A stretch of DNA of 64,000 nt, from contig NC_092877.1 of the NCBI RefSeq assembly GCF_028372415.1, positions 211,908,116-211,972,115 on the forward strand. Reading direction: 5' to 3'. The stretch comes from Notamacropus eugenii. Lineage: Eukaryota; Chordata; Mammalia; Diprotodontia; Macropodidae. Below are positions 54,605 through 64,000 of the stretch, in pieces. Positions within the stretch are counted from its first letter, which is position 1; every line of letters starts with the position of its first letter. The notes beneath the pieces were generated by a model, which did no database searches, was not told the DNA's origin, and saw nothing but the letters and a program-made list of their open reading frames with translations. Position numbers and translations under genes: made by a program.

Positions 54605-55835
54605 TCTATGGAAGGCTTGCTTACACATCTGTGCAAACATACTCATTTCTGCCCATTAAATCATTGAAGTCCTGTTGTTAAAATAGGGATTTTGTTAGAA
54701 AGGTCCTCTTAACATACATATGCATATGTTATATATATACATATATATGTATTTTATTATTGTTCACTAGTTCATATGTTGCTCTGCAATTTTTCATATA
54801 TGGTTAATGTTTATTTGTGGGACTTCTGATGGTTCTTTGGAGACCTAAATTCCTCAAAGGGAGAGATTTGTCACCACCTTCTTTTGTACCCTACCTAGAC
54901 GTTAGCTCAGAGGGCCTCAGTATCTTTGATAATAAAAAGGAATGGTTTAGATTAGATGGCTTCTGTGAGGTAAGAGTATTATTATTTCCACCTTAGGTGG
55001 GGTTGCCTGACACTAACAGGAGTGGGTTGAAACTAAGATTTCCACCAAGATCTCCTGATTTTAGTCCTAACATCTTCTAAGGTTTCTCTTGAGCTCTAAA
55101 ATTCTGTAATTATGTTCTTATGCATAAATATGTGTTCTTGCAGCATAAATATAATGTTTATCCCAATACAGGCTCAATTAATAGAAGCAACGAATAGTTG
55201 CCTCATTGTGTGAAAGGTTTTCTGAATCCTGTGACAAGCAGATGCACAAAAATTGTTGCCCTTTACTACCAGACTCTCAGGATTGAAAGTGATTAATATG
55301 CCAAGGGAGTCATAATTGCGATATTCTCTATAGAATTTTCAAGCATGAAAGCTTCCTTGTTTTTCCCTCTTGTTAGGCACTATGGTAGAACAGTTCAGAC
55401 TTGGTTTGCCCTTTGATTTCTGTTCTCTACACTAATTTGTCTGTCACATGAGTTTATTAAATCCCAGAAAGACAACACATTGAAATGGAGCTGTGATGAA
55501 AGCAGACCATCAACTCACTTTGGACCAGTAGTGAAGACCTTTTGTCTCCTGGGCAGCAAGTATGTCAGAGAGATAAAGGAGAGCTAACAGCAGGGATAAA
55601 ATTGTTTTAAAAAGAATCCATGTAAAAGCACCTCTAGTTTAGACTTCTGCTCTACCATTTTGGCCTCATTGTCTCTATCTCTGCTGCTTTCCCTGTTCAG
55701 AGTGCCCAGTATTTCTTGTGTGTTTGATCACTCTTTACTAGCCTCAACAAACATTGCTGTTAATGGGTTAATAGTGTCTGAGAGGTCCTTCAGCCAATCC
55801 TGATTAAAAGGCTCTTTAAGTTAGAAAGCCAAACC
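54605..55835. other. Repeat-poor intron sequence
   Basis: About 1.2 kb with only an ATATAC-rich patch at 54718-54755. Candidate for conserved non-coding DNA, with 55130-55330 the cleanest part, on repeat absence alone. Confidence 0.3.
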
Positions 55836-55839
55836 AACC

Positions 55840-56035
55840 AAATGTGGCAAGAGGAATGGATTTTAGAGTTAGACAACTTGTAGCCACATCCTTCTGCTAC
55901 CATTTATTGCTTTTGCGACCATGGACAAGTTCAATAACCTCTTTGGGCTTTATTTCCTTCATCTGCAAAATGGGGAAGGAGGTGTTGGACTAGATGACCT
56001 CTAAAAGTCTCTTGGCTCTCACTCTGATGTAAAAA
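55840..56035 (+). mobile_element. CORE-SINE (MIR/THER1-like)
   Basis: AGGAATGGATTTTAGAGTTA head remnant, TTTCCTTCATCTGCAAAATG core, GTTGGACTAGATGACCTCTA tail. Confidence 0.7.
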
Positions 56036-56109
56036 TCAGCTTTTCTTTTCATTATCTGACTGGTATTTTAAAAAATACTCTAATTCAGACTAATTAGGAT
56101 GTGGGTAAA

Positions 56110-56345
56110 AAAATCTGCTAGAGTAGAGTGCCATGACTGGAGTCAAGAAGACTCATGTTCCTGAGTTCAAATCTAGCCTCAGATATTTATTATCTATGTG
56201 TCCTTGGGCAAGTCACTTAACTTTGCCTGAGTTTCTTCATCTGTAAAATGAGGAGGAGAAGGAAATGGTAAAGCACTTCAGAATCTTTGTCAAGAAAACC
56301 CCAAATGAGGTCATGAAGAGTTTGAAATGGCTGAACAAAACCAAC
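56110..56345 (+). mobile_element. MAR1-type CORE-SINE
   Basis: GAGTTCAAATCTAGCCTCAG, TGGGCAAGTCACTTAACTTT, GAGGAGAAGGAAATGGTAAA and TTTGAAATGGCTGAACAAAA. Confidence 0.85.
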
Positions 56346-56744
56346 CAAGTCTGAATTCTAGAATGTTAAAAATAATGTTGTTACTTTCCCCATTACCTAT
56401 AATCACTGGAATTCTTTTTAATTGGATAAACAAGAATGATTTATAAGTATTTCAAAACTCTCCCCTAAACAGAGCGCCATTATATTCACATTGTTTTTAT
56501 GTCAATGGCTAACTTTGAAATGCTGGGAAAGCATTTGTTATTTTAGTTAATCTTTCACTTTCAATTCTCTCAGTCTTCTTTCTTAACCAGAGATAAAAAT
56601 TCAAGGTACATTAATTCTAGATCTGATTTACTGAAGTGTTACTGTGGTTGGTTACTCTTCAGTCATGTTTTTCCCCCTCTACTCCAACTTCTGCCCATAC
56701 ATATAGTGTCTTCAATACTGATGTTTCTTTTTTATCAGGGTCTC

Positions 56745-56955
56745 TTAACCTGGAAGACAGATTTCGGCGGGGTATTGAATTGGGCAAAAATTACATCTTT
56801 ACTTCAAAATAGTTGGTTTACTGTGTAATCCTACAGATTTATTTTATACATTAAAAATTATTATTCTGAGGACTCCATAGACTTCTATGCCCTTTTGGCA
56901 TGGATTGCCAAAGGGGTCTATGGTGCAAAAAAAAGATTAAGAACCCCTGCCTTAA
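56745..56955 (-). mobile_element. hAT-type element, short
   Basis: Left end CAGGGTCTCTTAACCTGG, right end AAGATTAAGAACCCCTGC, inverted relatives, with AGGGGTCTATGGTGC inside, like 36765-36945. Confidence 0.6.
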
Positions 56956-57045
56956 ACTCTCCAGATTCCTGGTTCACTGACCTTTGTTTTCATTACATTC
57001 ATTCCCACTCTACCTTAGTCATTGATAGTGCTGATGGTGACATGT
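56926..57045. repeat. Copy A of a duplicated intronic segment
   Basis: From an A-run plus GATTAAGAACCCCTGCCTTA to ACCTTAGTCATTGATAG. Partner: 58873-58967 plus 59281-59320. The similarity reaches ~100 bp beyond the hAT end. Confidence 0.75.
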
Positions 57046-57399
57046 GAGTTTAGATGTGGGCAGCAGCACTCCCAAATGGAGCCAATTTGATTAAAAATGC
57101 AGTTGGAAAATATTTAACAAAACAAATAAAATATAATTGAAACATAAATAGCATTACATTTGCAAAGTCAGTGTGTGGATTGTAGAGATCCTTATGTATG
57201 GATTAGTTGCCTATTCCTCTTCCCCTCCTTTCTATTTGAATTTGGTACCACTGCTTTAGATTCTACCAGCATCCATGACTGTCACCACAATGATACTGAT
57301 ATTTGGTGGTAATTTTCTGGTCTTTGGTTTTTCTCCCTTTGCCTAATGACTCCCAAACCTATTTTTGCTCATGGTGACTACCTATCCATCTTCTATCAC

Positions 57400-57555
57400 T
57401 ATCTGAGCTGGCTGGGACCTCTGAAGCCATCTAGTTCAAACTCTTCATTTTATGGATTAAGAAATGATAATCGAGAGAAGTTAAAATCATTTTGCCAAAC
57501 ATAACACAAGCAGAAGCAGGTCACTTGACTCTAAATCTGTCACCCTTTCAAAGCA
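57400..57555 (-). mobile_element. MIR-type CORE-SINE, antisense
   Basis: CATCTAGTTCAAACTCTTCA, TTTTATGGATTAAGAAATGA and GACTCTAAATCTGTCACCC. Confidence 0.65.
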
Positions 57556-57609
57556 CCAAAATGCCTCATTGATATAGTTTGCTGATACTGTTATGTAATA
57601 TTTTTAAAA

Positions 57610-58065
57610 TTTTCAAGATAGTACTTTTAATAGATTTTTATTGATACTTTTTGTTTTACATCCCCCAAACTTCTCCTCATGACTCCCTCCTTTCTTAAAT
57701 AGTTTTTTTATTAAGGAGGAAAAAGACAAAAAGATTAAGCAAAATCAAGCAACACATTGAAAAAAATCCTCATATTGTGTTAGCTCTGGACCTTCCACTT
57801 CTGAAAATAAGGGGAAGGGGGATATCTTGCATTTCATCCTTGTGGCCAAACACGATTTTTATAATTTTTCAATATTCAGTTTTGTTTCTTTTGTGGTTAT
57901 TAGTCATTGTAGTATATTGTAGTCACTGTGTATGTTGCTGAATTGGCTCTGCTTTCAGTATGGCATTGTAATTTTTTAACTTAGTTGAAGTATATCACTA
58001 TATTATAGTTATTGATCTATAAAAGTTTCTTCCATATTATATATCCAGGAGCCTAAGTTTCTTCT
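57610..58065 (-). mobile_element. L1 LINE 3' fragment, antisense
   Basis: ATAGATTTTTATTGATACTT, CTCCTCATGACTCCCTCC and TGCTGAATTGGCTCTGCTTT: reversed 3' UTR into ORF2 tail, old. Confidence 0.7.
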
Positions 58066-58069
58066 AGCA

Positions 58070-58870
58070 GGATGAATATGATTTTATAATGACTGGCCAT
58101 GAGAAATATGATTTACTTCTCAGAACTTTAGAATTATTATTTTTTTTAACAAAACTCATTAGAAAATCAGCAACTGATAGCTATACATTCCAATTTCCAA
58201 AATCTGAACTTTGATTGAATTCATATTTTTCTTTCCACGTAAGTATATACAGTAGGGCAACTATAAATATTCTTCTTTTTGAGGGTTGAGGTCGGGTTGG
58301 GAAAAAAATCATTGAACGGAAGAAATATGCTCTCTCGTCAACGTTTCTCAGAAAACTTTAAAGGAAAAACAAACAAATCTTTAGCAAATGGGCTATTCTG
58401 GACAATCAGATGTTTTAATTAAAACATGCTTTTGTGGATCAAACATTGTGTTGAAAATTTCTAGGCTTAATACCATAGATATGTTGCAAGTAATAGGGCT
58501 AAATGTCTTATTTGTCATCAAATTTTAACATTTTATATTAAAATCATACTCTGGTACTTCATTGTGGTGTGGAGATGATTCTAGTTTCCTGAAGGGCCTT
58601 TAGACAGGTCCAGCCAAGGTGGAAAGGGTTAGAATGTGGACCCAGGGATGGACTAGATCCCTGTCATCTAAGAATTAACATAGTTTGGAGACAGTCATCA
58701 TTAAATTGACTGCATACAGAGTAATAAATGGATCATAGAAACTTTCCAAGACCTATTGAGGCATACAAAGTTTAGATCTGTGTTCCTAGAGAGTGTAACC
58801 ACACCAGTGAAATCATAGGTTATTGTAGAATTGAAGTATCCCTGAAATAAATTTATAAGGGATCCATTTT
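58070..58870. other. Repeat-poor intron sequence
   Basis: No repeat or gene recognised. Low GC. Confidence 0.3.
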
Positions 58871-58872
58871 AC

Positions 58873-59320
58873 AAAAAAAAAAAAAAAATAAGATTAAGAA
58901 CTCCTGCCTTAAACTCTCTGAATTCCCAGTTCATGGACCTCTGTTTTCATCACATTCATGTTCACTTTTCCTTGGGGTAGCTAGGTGGTACAGCGGATAG
59001 AGCAGGAGTCAGGGGGACCTGAGTTCAAATCTCACCTCAGACACTTGACACTCACTAGCTGTGTGACCTTGGGCAAGTCACTTAACCCCAATTGCCTCAT
59101 CCTGGGTCATCTCCAGTCATCCTGATGAATATCTGGTCACTGGATCCAGATGGCTCTGGAGCAGAAGTGAGGCTGGTGACCTGCACAGCTCTCCCTCACT
59201 CAAAACAAAGTCAAGTGCAAGTCATGTCCTCATTTCTCTGATGGCATGGTCTTCTTCGGCAATGAAGGACAAACACACATGTTCACTCTACCTTAGTCAC
59301 TGATAAGCCTTTTGGTGACA
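58873..59320. repeat. Copy B of the duplicated segment, carrying a SINE
   Basis: AGATTAAGAACTCCTGCCTT, then AAACTCTCTGAATTCCC, CTCTGTTTTCATCACATTCA; after the SINE, CACTCTACCTTAGTCACTGA. Removing the SINE restores collinearity with 56926-57045. Confidence 0.75.
58970..59280 (+). mobile_element. Full-length marsupial tRNA-related SINE, young-looking
   Basis: Same family as 25293-25600: head GGGGTAGCTAGGTGGTACAG, B-box-like GAGTTCAAATCTC, AAGTCACTTAACCCCAATTG, tail CTGGTCACTGGATCCAGATG. Flanked by CATGTTCACTTTTCCTT (left) and CATGTTCACTCTACCTT (right), an imperfect target duplication. Confidence 0.9.
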
Positions 59321-59719
59321 GATAATATATACTTTTTTTCTGCTTTCTTCGAAAATTGGAAAACTAAAAAAAATTTGATTGATTCAGGGATTTGTTTAGT
59401 TAGATTTTATATACTGTATTTGTGAATGTAATGTATTTTAAAATTAATCTTTCAAATGAGAGTGGACAGTTCCCAAAGATTGTTATATTTAGTGACTAAT
59501 GACTCTGGGACAGATCATTAGCCATTCTGGCCCCGTAACAACTAAGATTAAGCTATAGAGGTGTTGCTAACCCAATATTGGTAAAGAGAAAATTCTTTCC
59601 ATCAGTGAAAAAATAGGTACACACCAAGATCAAAATGGATTGTGGTAGGTGCTACAAAAACAAAAGCAAAAATCTCTGGCCTCAAGAAGCTTACATTCTA
59701 TAAATTATATACTGTTGTA

Positions 59720-59915
59720 GGTCTATAAATAGGGGGATATGTGGTACATTGGAGTCAGAGGATATAGTTTCAATTTCTGCCTTTGATGCTTACTACTTAT
59801 GTGATCTTGGGTAAGTCATTTGCCTCCTTGGACTTCAGTTTTCATGTCTATAAAATTAGGGAGAGACGGTTTGACTAGAGAGGTCCCTTCCAGCTCTGAA
59901 CCTATGAGTCTCTGA
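59720..59915 (+). mobile_element. CORE-SINE (MIR/THER1-like)
   Basis: GTGATCTTGGGTAAGTCATT, CTTCAGTTTTCATGTCTATA and AGAGGTCCCTTCCAGCTCTG. Confidence 0.75.
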
Positions 59916-60209
59916 ATTATTCTTGTGGCATGTGACATATCTTGAATCTTCAAGGCTTCCACATAGTAAATATGAATGACATTTACTTAAATCAATTTTT
60001 TGCAATAATATCTTGGCAAATTTCTAAAGTGCTTATTCATCCCTATTCCAAATTCCTTACTTTCCTCTATGCTGCCAACCAATGCATTGAGAGTAAGTAG
60101 GTGAATGTTTACACTCTGGATTTTAGTTGCTTCCCATAAGCCTATGAGCTATAATTCTTATTTTATAGATTCAGGTTTACAGCTATCATTTTTTTATCTT
60201 GCCAACTAA

Positions 60210-60435
60210 CATAGTTAAAAATAACTTGCATTCATATAATACTTCAAGTTTTCTAAAACATTTTGTTCAAAAGTGTGTGGTACAAATCTTGCCACCACCA
60301 TTTTGCAGATAAATAAAAGCCTCAGAGAAATGATATGACTTGCTTAAGGTTACATGGCTAGGAAACAGCTGGATTTTGGACCTTGGTCTGCCTGATTTCA
60401 AGCCCAGACTTCGTTCCAGTCCAACATCTTACCTT
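60210..60435 (-). mobile_element. MIR CORE-SINE, antisense
   Basis: ACTTGCATTCATATAATACT, CATTTTGCAGATAAATAAAA, TTGCTTAAGGTTACATGGC. Confidence 0.8.
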
Positions 60436-60594
60436 TGATGAAATTTACCATGAAATAAATCTTTATTAATTGATTGATTGATTGACTCTCATCTTGATAT
60501 GAATTCAAAAGAACTCCAAATCTCAAGTTTAGGTGATCTGTCCCTTTCATCTTATGAAGGATGTGTCTATTATAGAATGTTTTCTACTGGACAT

Positions 60595-60735
60595 TTGTTA
60601 TTGTTATCGTTGAATTGTCCAATTGTGTTTGACTCTTTGTGAGCCTGTGGACCCTAGCATGCCATACTATCCATGGGGTTTTCTTGACAAAGATACTGGA
60701 GTGATTTGCCATTTCCTTCTCCAGTGGATCACCTT
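60595..60735 (-). mobile_element. MAR1-type CORE-SINE, 3' part, antisense
   Basis: TTGTCCAATTGTGTTTGACT, GGGGTTTTCTTGACAAAG and GAGTGATTTGCCATTTCCTT. Confidence 0.82.
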
Positions 60736-61049
60736 TTTTCAGAACTCTTTACTATGACTTGTCCGTCTTGGGTAACCCTGAATGACATAGCTCATAGTTT
60801 CGTTGAATTCTACAAGCCCCTTCAGTGAGACAAGGTTGCAATCCAGGAGGGGTCTACTGGGCATAGGCTTATTCAAATAAACGGCTACAAGCAGGTGACC
60901 CTTAAACACATTAGGCCAGCCTTGTGAATAACCTGAAGAGTTAGTTGCTTTAGTTTATATTTTTTCTTCGTTTCTACAAATGAGCTTATGACCAGTAGGA
61001 AACACTCTATAATAGAAACACGCTTTAGAAAATAAGGGGGACTGACCAT

Positions 61050-61205
61050 TTAAATGTTATCTTATTTGAACCTTACAACAACCCTAAGAGGTAAATGTTT
61101 GTTCCCATTTTGCAGATGATGTCACGCAGATGATGTCACGGAGGCTGATTAAGTGACTTGCCTAGGATTTGCACTCATGTCTTCTTGACTCTAGGTCCAC
61201 TACTC
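61050..61205 (-). mobile_element. MIR CORE-SINE, antisense
   Basis: CTTATTTGAACCTTACAACA, AACCCTAAGAGGTAAATGT and AAGTGACTTGCCTAGGATTT. It contains the 14-bp duplication at 61112-61139. Confidence 0.8.
61112..61139. repeat. Perfect 14-bp tandem duplication
   Basis: GCAGATGATGTCAC twice in direct succession, each containing the CRE-like word TGATGTCA. Confidence 0.95.
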
Positions 61206-61314
61206 TCTCTCTCTGTCTCTCTCTCCCCCTGTCTGTCTCTCAGTCTCTTTCTCTCTCTCTCCCTCCCCTCCTCTCTCTGTCTCTCCCTCTCTCTGTCTCT
61301 CTCTCTCTCTCCTC
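61203..61314. repeat. (CT)n microsatellite, CTGT-interrupted
   Basis: CTCTCTCTCTGTCTCTCTC-type units. Confidence 0.95.
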
Positions 61315-61319
61315 CTCCA

Positions 61320-61930
61320 TACTCCACCTTAGCTCCCTCAATAAAAGAATGATATAATTGAATAATCTGTCAGAAATAAGCAATATAGCTTTATTCGTAT
61401 CCGTTGACTCAAGAAAAACAGAAATTTCTTTGTGCAGACAGCTTTAAGAAAATCCAATGCCTACTAATGGGAACCTTGAACTAAATGACCTCAGAAGATC
61501 CCTTCCAGCTGTAAATCTGTGATCTTAATTTCTGAATATATATAGATGTCAGTTTACATATTTTCCTCAGTATAATCATTTCCATTGTCATCTTCCAATT
61601 AAAGTGGAGTGTGCTTACGGTAATATTCTTTTGAGGTCAAAGACCTTATTAAGGAAGCTTTACTTCTGGTCCACCAAGTAGAGATGACACACTTTCCTTG
61701 CTGTAGGGGAAAGGTCAAAATTTTGCTGACTGTATCTCCATGGGAAACCTGCACTTTTTCTTCATATTTTAGAAATTTGGTTTAATGATGATCTTTCGTA
61801 AAATAGGCATTATGGTGTAACTGCAGTACAGTTTTGATTGTGAACATCAAAGGCTTGAGTCATTCAAATCAATGGGTAATCAAAAACAATAGATAATCAG
61901 AAAATTGTTTCTAGTTGGTTTGGCCTGAGT
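61320..61930. other. Intron sequence, little recognised
   Basis: A CORE-SINE tail-like piece at about 61480-61525 (CTCAGAAGATCCCTTCCAGC). Otherwise nothing. Confidence 0.35.
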
Positions 61931-61934
61931 ATGT

Positions 61935-62420
61935 TAGAGTTTTATTTTTATTATGTCTTTATTTATTTTGTTAAGTATTTCCTAATTGCATTTTAAAAAT
62001 ATTTTGGCATTCACTTTTATAAGATTTTGAGTTCCAAATTCTTTTCTTCCTCTTCCTACCCTCTAAGACGGTTAGCAATCAGATATAGGCTATACATGGA
62101 CAATCATATTAAACATATTTCCACATTAGTCATGTCGTGAAAGAAGAATCAGAACAAAAGATAAAAACCATGAGAAAGGAAAAAAAGAAAATTGTATGCT
62201 TCCATCTGCATTCAGACTCCATAGTTCTTTCTCTAGATGTGGATAGGATTTTTCATCATGAGTCTTTTGTAATTATCTTAGCTCATTATGTTGCTGAGGT
62301 GAGCTAGGTTTATCACAGTTGGTCTTCGCACAGTGTTGCTGTTACTGTGTACAATGTTCTCCTGGTTCTGCCTTCACTAGCATCAGTTTGTGCAAGTCTT
62401 TCCAGGTTATTATGATTTAT
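61935..62420 (-). mobile_element. L1 LINE 3' end, antisense
   Basis: ACATTAGTCATGTCGTGAAA, GCATTCAGACTCCATAGTTC, TCTCCTGGTTCTGCCTTCAC and GTGCAAGTCTTTCCAGG. 5'-truncated. Confidence 0.85.
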
Positions 62421-62424
62421 TGCA

Positions 62425-63460
62425 TATCTGTATTCTTGATTGATTGATTGGGGCTATTGAGATTGCAAAGACACATTAAAAAAACAAACAAACCATCTGT
62501 TATGATAACATATGCTTGTATGCCAATGCATTTATTGTAGAGTTGGTCTCCTGAACTTCAGGAGCCCAGTTATAGATATAATGAAGCTTATCTATCAATC
62601 CAGGTGCCCTTTATGCTTCCCTTCTTACATCAATCTAATAATGGCTTAATTTCTCAAGTTGCAGCTGATTTACCTGCCTTGCTGGATGGCTCTTTATATT
62701 GTGCCTAATATCTTTCTCAGTGGTAACTACTTTTTACTGCTTATATTTCTCAAGAAAAACAACTGCAGGGTGGAACTGGATGATTCATTTCTTATCTTGG
62801 AAATCAGATTAGAGGTGGAAAGTCACTCTTTACAGAAAGCACCAGGCTGAGCTCCAAATGATAAAACAATTTTAGATGTTCCTGTCAAAATCAGCAGATC
62901 TATATAATTTATGGCTCCCCTACCCCACCCTACCCCTTCAGGAAATTGACTGTTATGCTAAGATTGGTTTGAGATACATGCATTTATGCATGGCTCTTTG
63001 CATGTTGGTTTAAGATTAAGATTTGACTTAATTGTTATTATTTGTAGCATTCTTTTATTTCTTCCTTTAACTATCCTTTGTATGATCTGTCACATTAAAA
63101 AAACATTGAATTCCATCTCCCCACCCCCAGGTCTTTCTGGACTCTCCCTCAAGGCTTTTGGAAGTACTGATTTTCTCATATATGTATCGTTGAGTGAGGG
63201 AATTCAATTAATCAACCAAACTCATACTGAACATCTATGCAAAGGGAATGCTAGTACTGTGGAGAGAGAAAAGAGAAATCTAATTAGTCTTTAAGACCTT
63301 TACAGTATAGTTGGAGAGATAACCTGTACATATGAAAAGTTAGTAACACAGAGCAATATATTAAGTATTAAATTAATGGGATTATCAGTAATTGTTACCA
63401 GCGTTCAGAAGAAGGAGTGATTGACAGTGGTTGCGGTACTTGGCAAAGACTTCAGGAGTC
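62425..63460. other. Intron sequence, nothing supported
   Basis: No recognised repeat or exon. The 102-codon frame at 62986-63294 has no homology that I can see. Confidence 0.35.
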
Positions 63461-63464
63461 ATAG

Positions 63465-63620
63465 GTTTAGCGCTATAAGATTCTATAGAACATTAATGTA
63501 ACTCCCTCATTTGACACAAAGACACTGAAATTCAGACAAGCTGAATGACTTGCTCCAAATCCCTAAAGCCATAAGAAGATCTTTAATTCAATCACAGAAG
63601 TCTAATGACTTTTATTCCAT
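63465..63620 (-). mobile_element. MIR-type CORE-SINE, antisense, decayed
   Basis: AACTCCCTCATTTGACACAA, GACACTGAAATTCAGACAAG and TGACTTGCTCCAAATCCC. Confidence 0.6.
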
Positions 63621-63704
63621 CACTCATTCCCCTGCATGACGTTGATGAGCAGGAGGGGGAAGAAGCCATGAGAAGCAAAATTATGGGAATGAAATCTATA
63701 AGGG

Positions 63705-64000
63705 AGTGGTTTCTAAACTTCATTTAGCAATGTCCCCACTTTTTAAACAAATACATTGTTACCCCTCCTTGTCATTAAACAATCTCTATTAATAAATTTC
63801 TCACCTCATATTTTATTCGAATAAATTAAGAATGTATTATAGCTTTCATAACACACAAAATGTAAGCATGCCAATCAGCATAACATATAGATTTATACTG
63901 ATACAACCTTAATAATTTTCATATTTGTAACAAAATAATTATAGCAATAAAATTGAAGAAGACTGAGCTTCTTTATAGCACTGAATTTCTCAAAATGTAA
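63705..64000 (+). mobile_element. hAT-type element start, cut by the window edge
   Basis: GTGGTTTCTAAACTTCATTT resembles the left end of 18016-18597 and other small hAT elements (a GGTTCCCAAACTT-like terminus). The interior is AT-rich, like that copy. Confidence 0.4.

Larger units (their letters stand above)
27069..64000 (+). other. RAB20: RAB20 intron 1 (partial)
   Basis: Begins at the donor GTAACT and runs past the window edge, so it is at least 36.9 kb. RAB20 has two coding exons in other mammals with a long intron between them, in agreement. It holds mostly transposon remnants and simple repeats. No further host exon was recognised. Confidence 0.85.

Noticed and set aside
62500-62600. 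Possible second 7SL-like or other small RNA stretch (CTCCTGAACTTCAGGAGCCC hairpin)
   Set aside because: A short hairpin is visible, but the surrounding order does not follow 7SL, 7SK or Y RNA.
1-64000. CRISPR arrays, phage, operons, riboswitches or other prokaryotic systems
   Set aside because: The sequence is a vertebrate genome with LINEs, SINEs and an intron-bearing host gene; direct repeats seen are microsatellites or transposons.
1-64000. A previously undescribed gene system
   Set aside because: After reading both strands, only RAB20 exon 1 and transposon-borne genes have support; the remaining frames are explained by repeats or chance.

Overview
This window is nuclear DNA from a marsupial. 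The genome-wide repeats (tRNA-headed CORE-SINEs of the MAR1/MIR type, marsupial L1, L2, L3/CR1 and RTE LINEs, half-L1 elements) and one recognisable host exon, RAB20 exon 1, point to that; I cannot name the species. No prokaryotic features, CRISPR arrays, tRNA or rRNA genes were seen, and there is no new gene system. Most open reading frames in the window are chance frames in repeats or in pyrimidine/purine tracts.

Layout. 1-4926: an old class I (gammaretrovirus-like) endogenous retrovirus in minus orientation, seen as gag-end, protease and pol remnants. It is split by a plus-strand L1 (1577-4511), which carries an LTR-like insertion (2368-2903) and an unusual internal inversion. 4965-22260: intergenic DNA with L1, L2, L3, SINEs, a mariner MITE, an LTR, two related palindromic elements and a 582-bp hAT element with 8-bp target duplications. 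22283-25191: a full-length minus-strand half-L1 (HAL1) with an uninterrupted 362-codon ORF1, no ORF2, a poly-A tail, a 5' region holding two tandem ~150-bp units, and perfect 13-bp target duplications. 26100-27068: a GC-rich promoter/5' UTR and the coding exon 1 of RAB20 (26897-27068, plus strand), ending at a consensus splice donor. 27069-64000: RAB20 intron 1, still open at the window edge. It is full of repeats, including a second, decayed HAL1 (45824-48427) inserted in a MIR, an RTE LINE, a 7SL RNA pseudogene and several very long CT/CCTT tracts.

Points of interest: two half-L1s of clearly different age, the younger one about 1 kb from the RAB20 promoter and arranged head-to-head with it; tandem 5' units in that element; every recognisable L1 fragment in the RAB20 intron lying antisense to the gene; a three-layer nested insertion at the left end; and a duplicated intronic segment in which only one copy carries a SINE. 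Repeat family names are from memory of consensus sequences. Boundaries are approximate except where target-site duplications are given.
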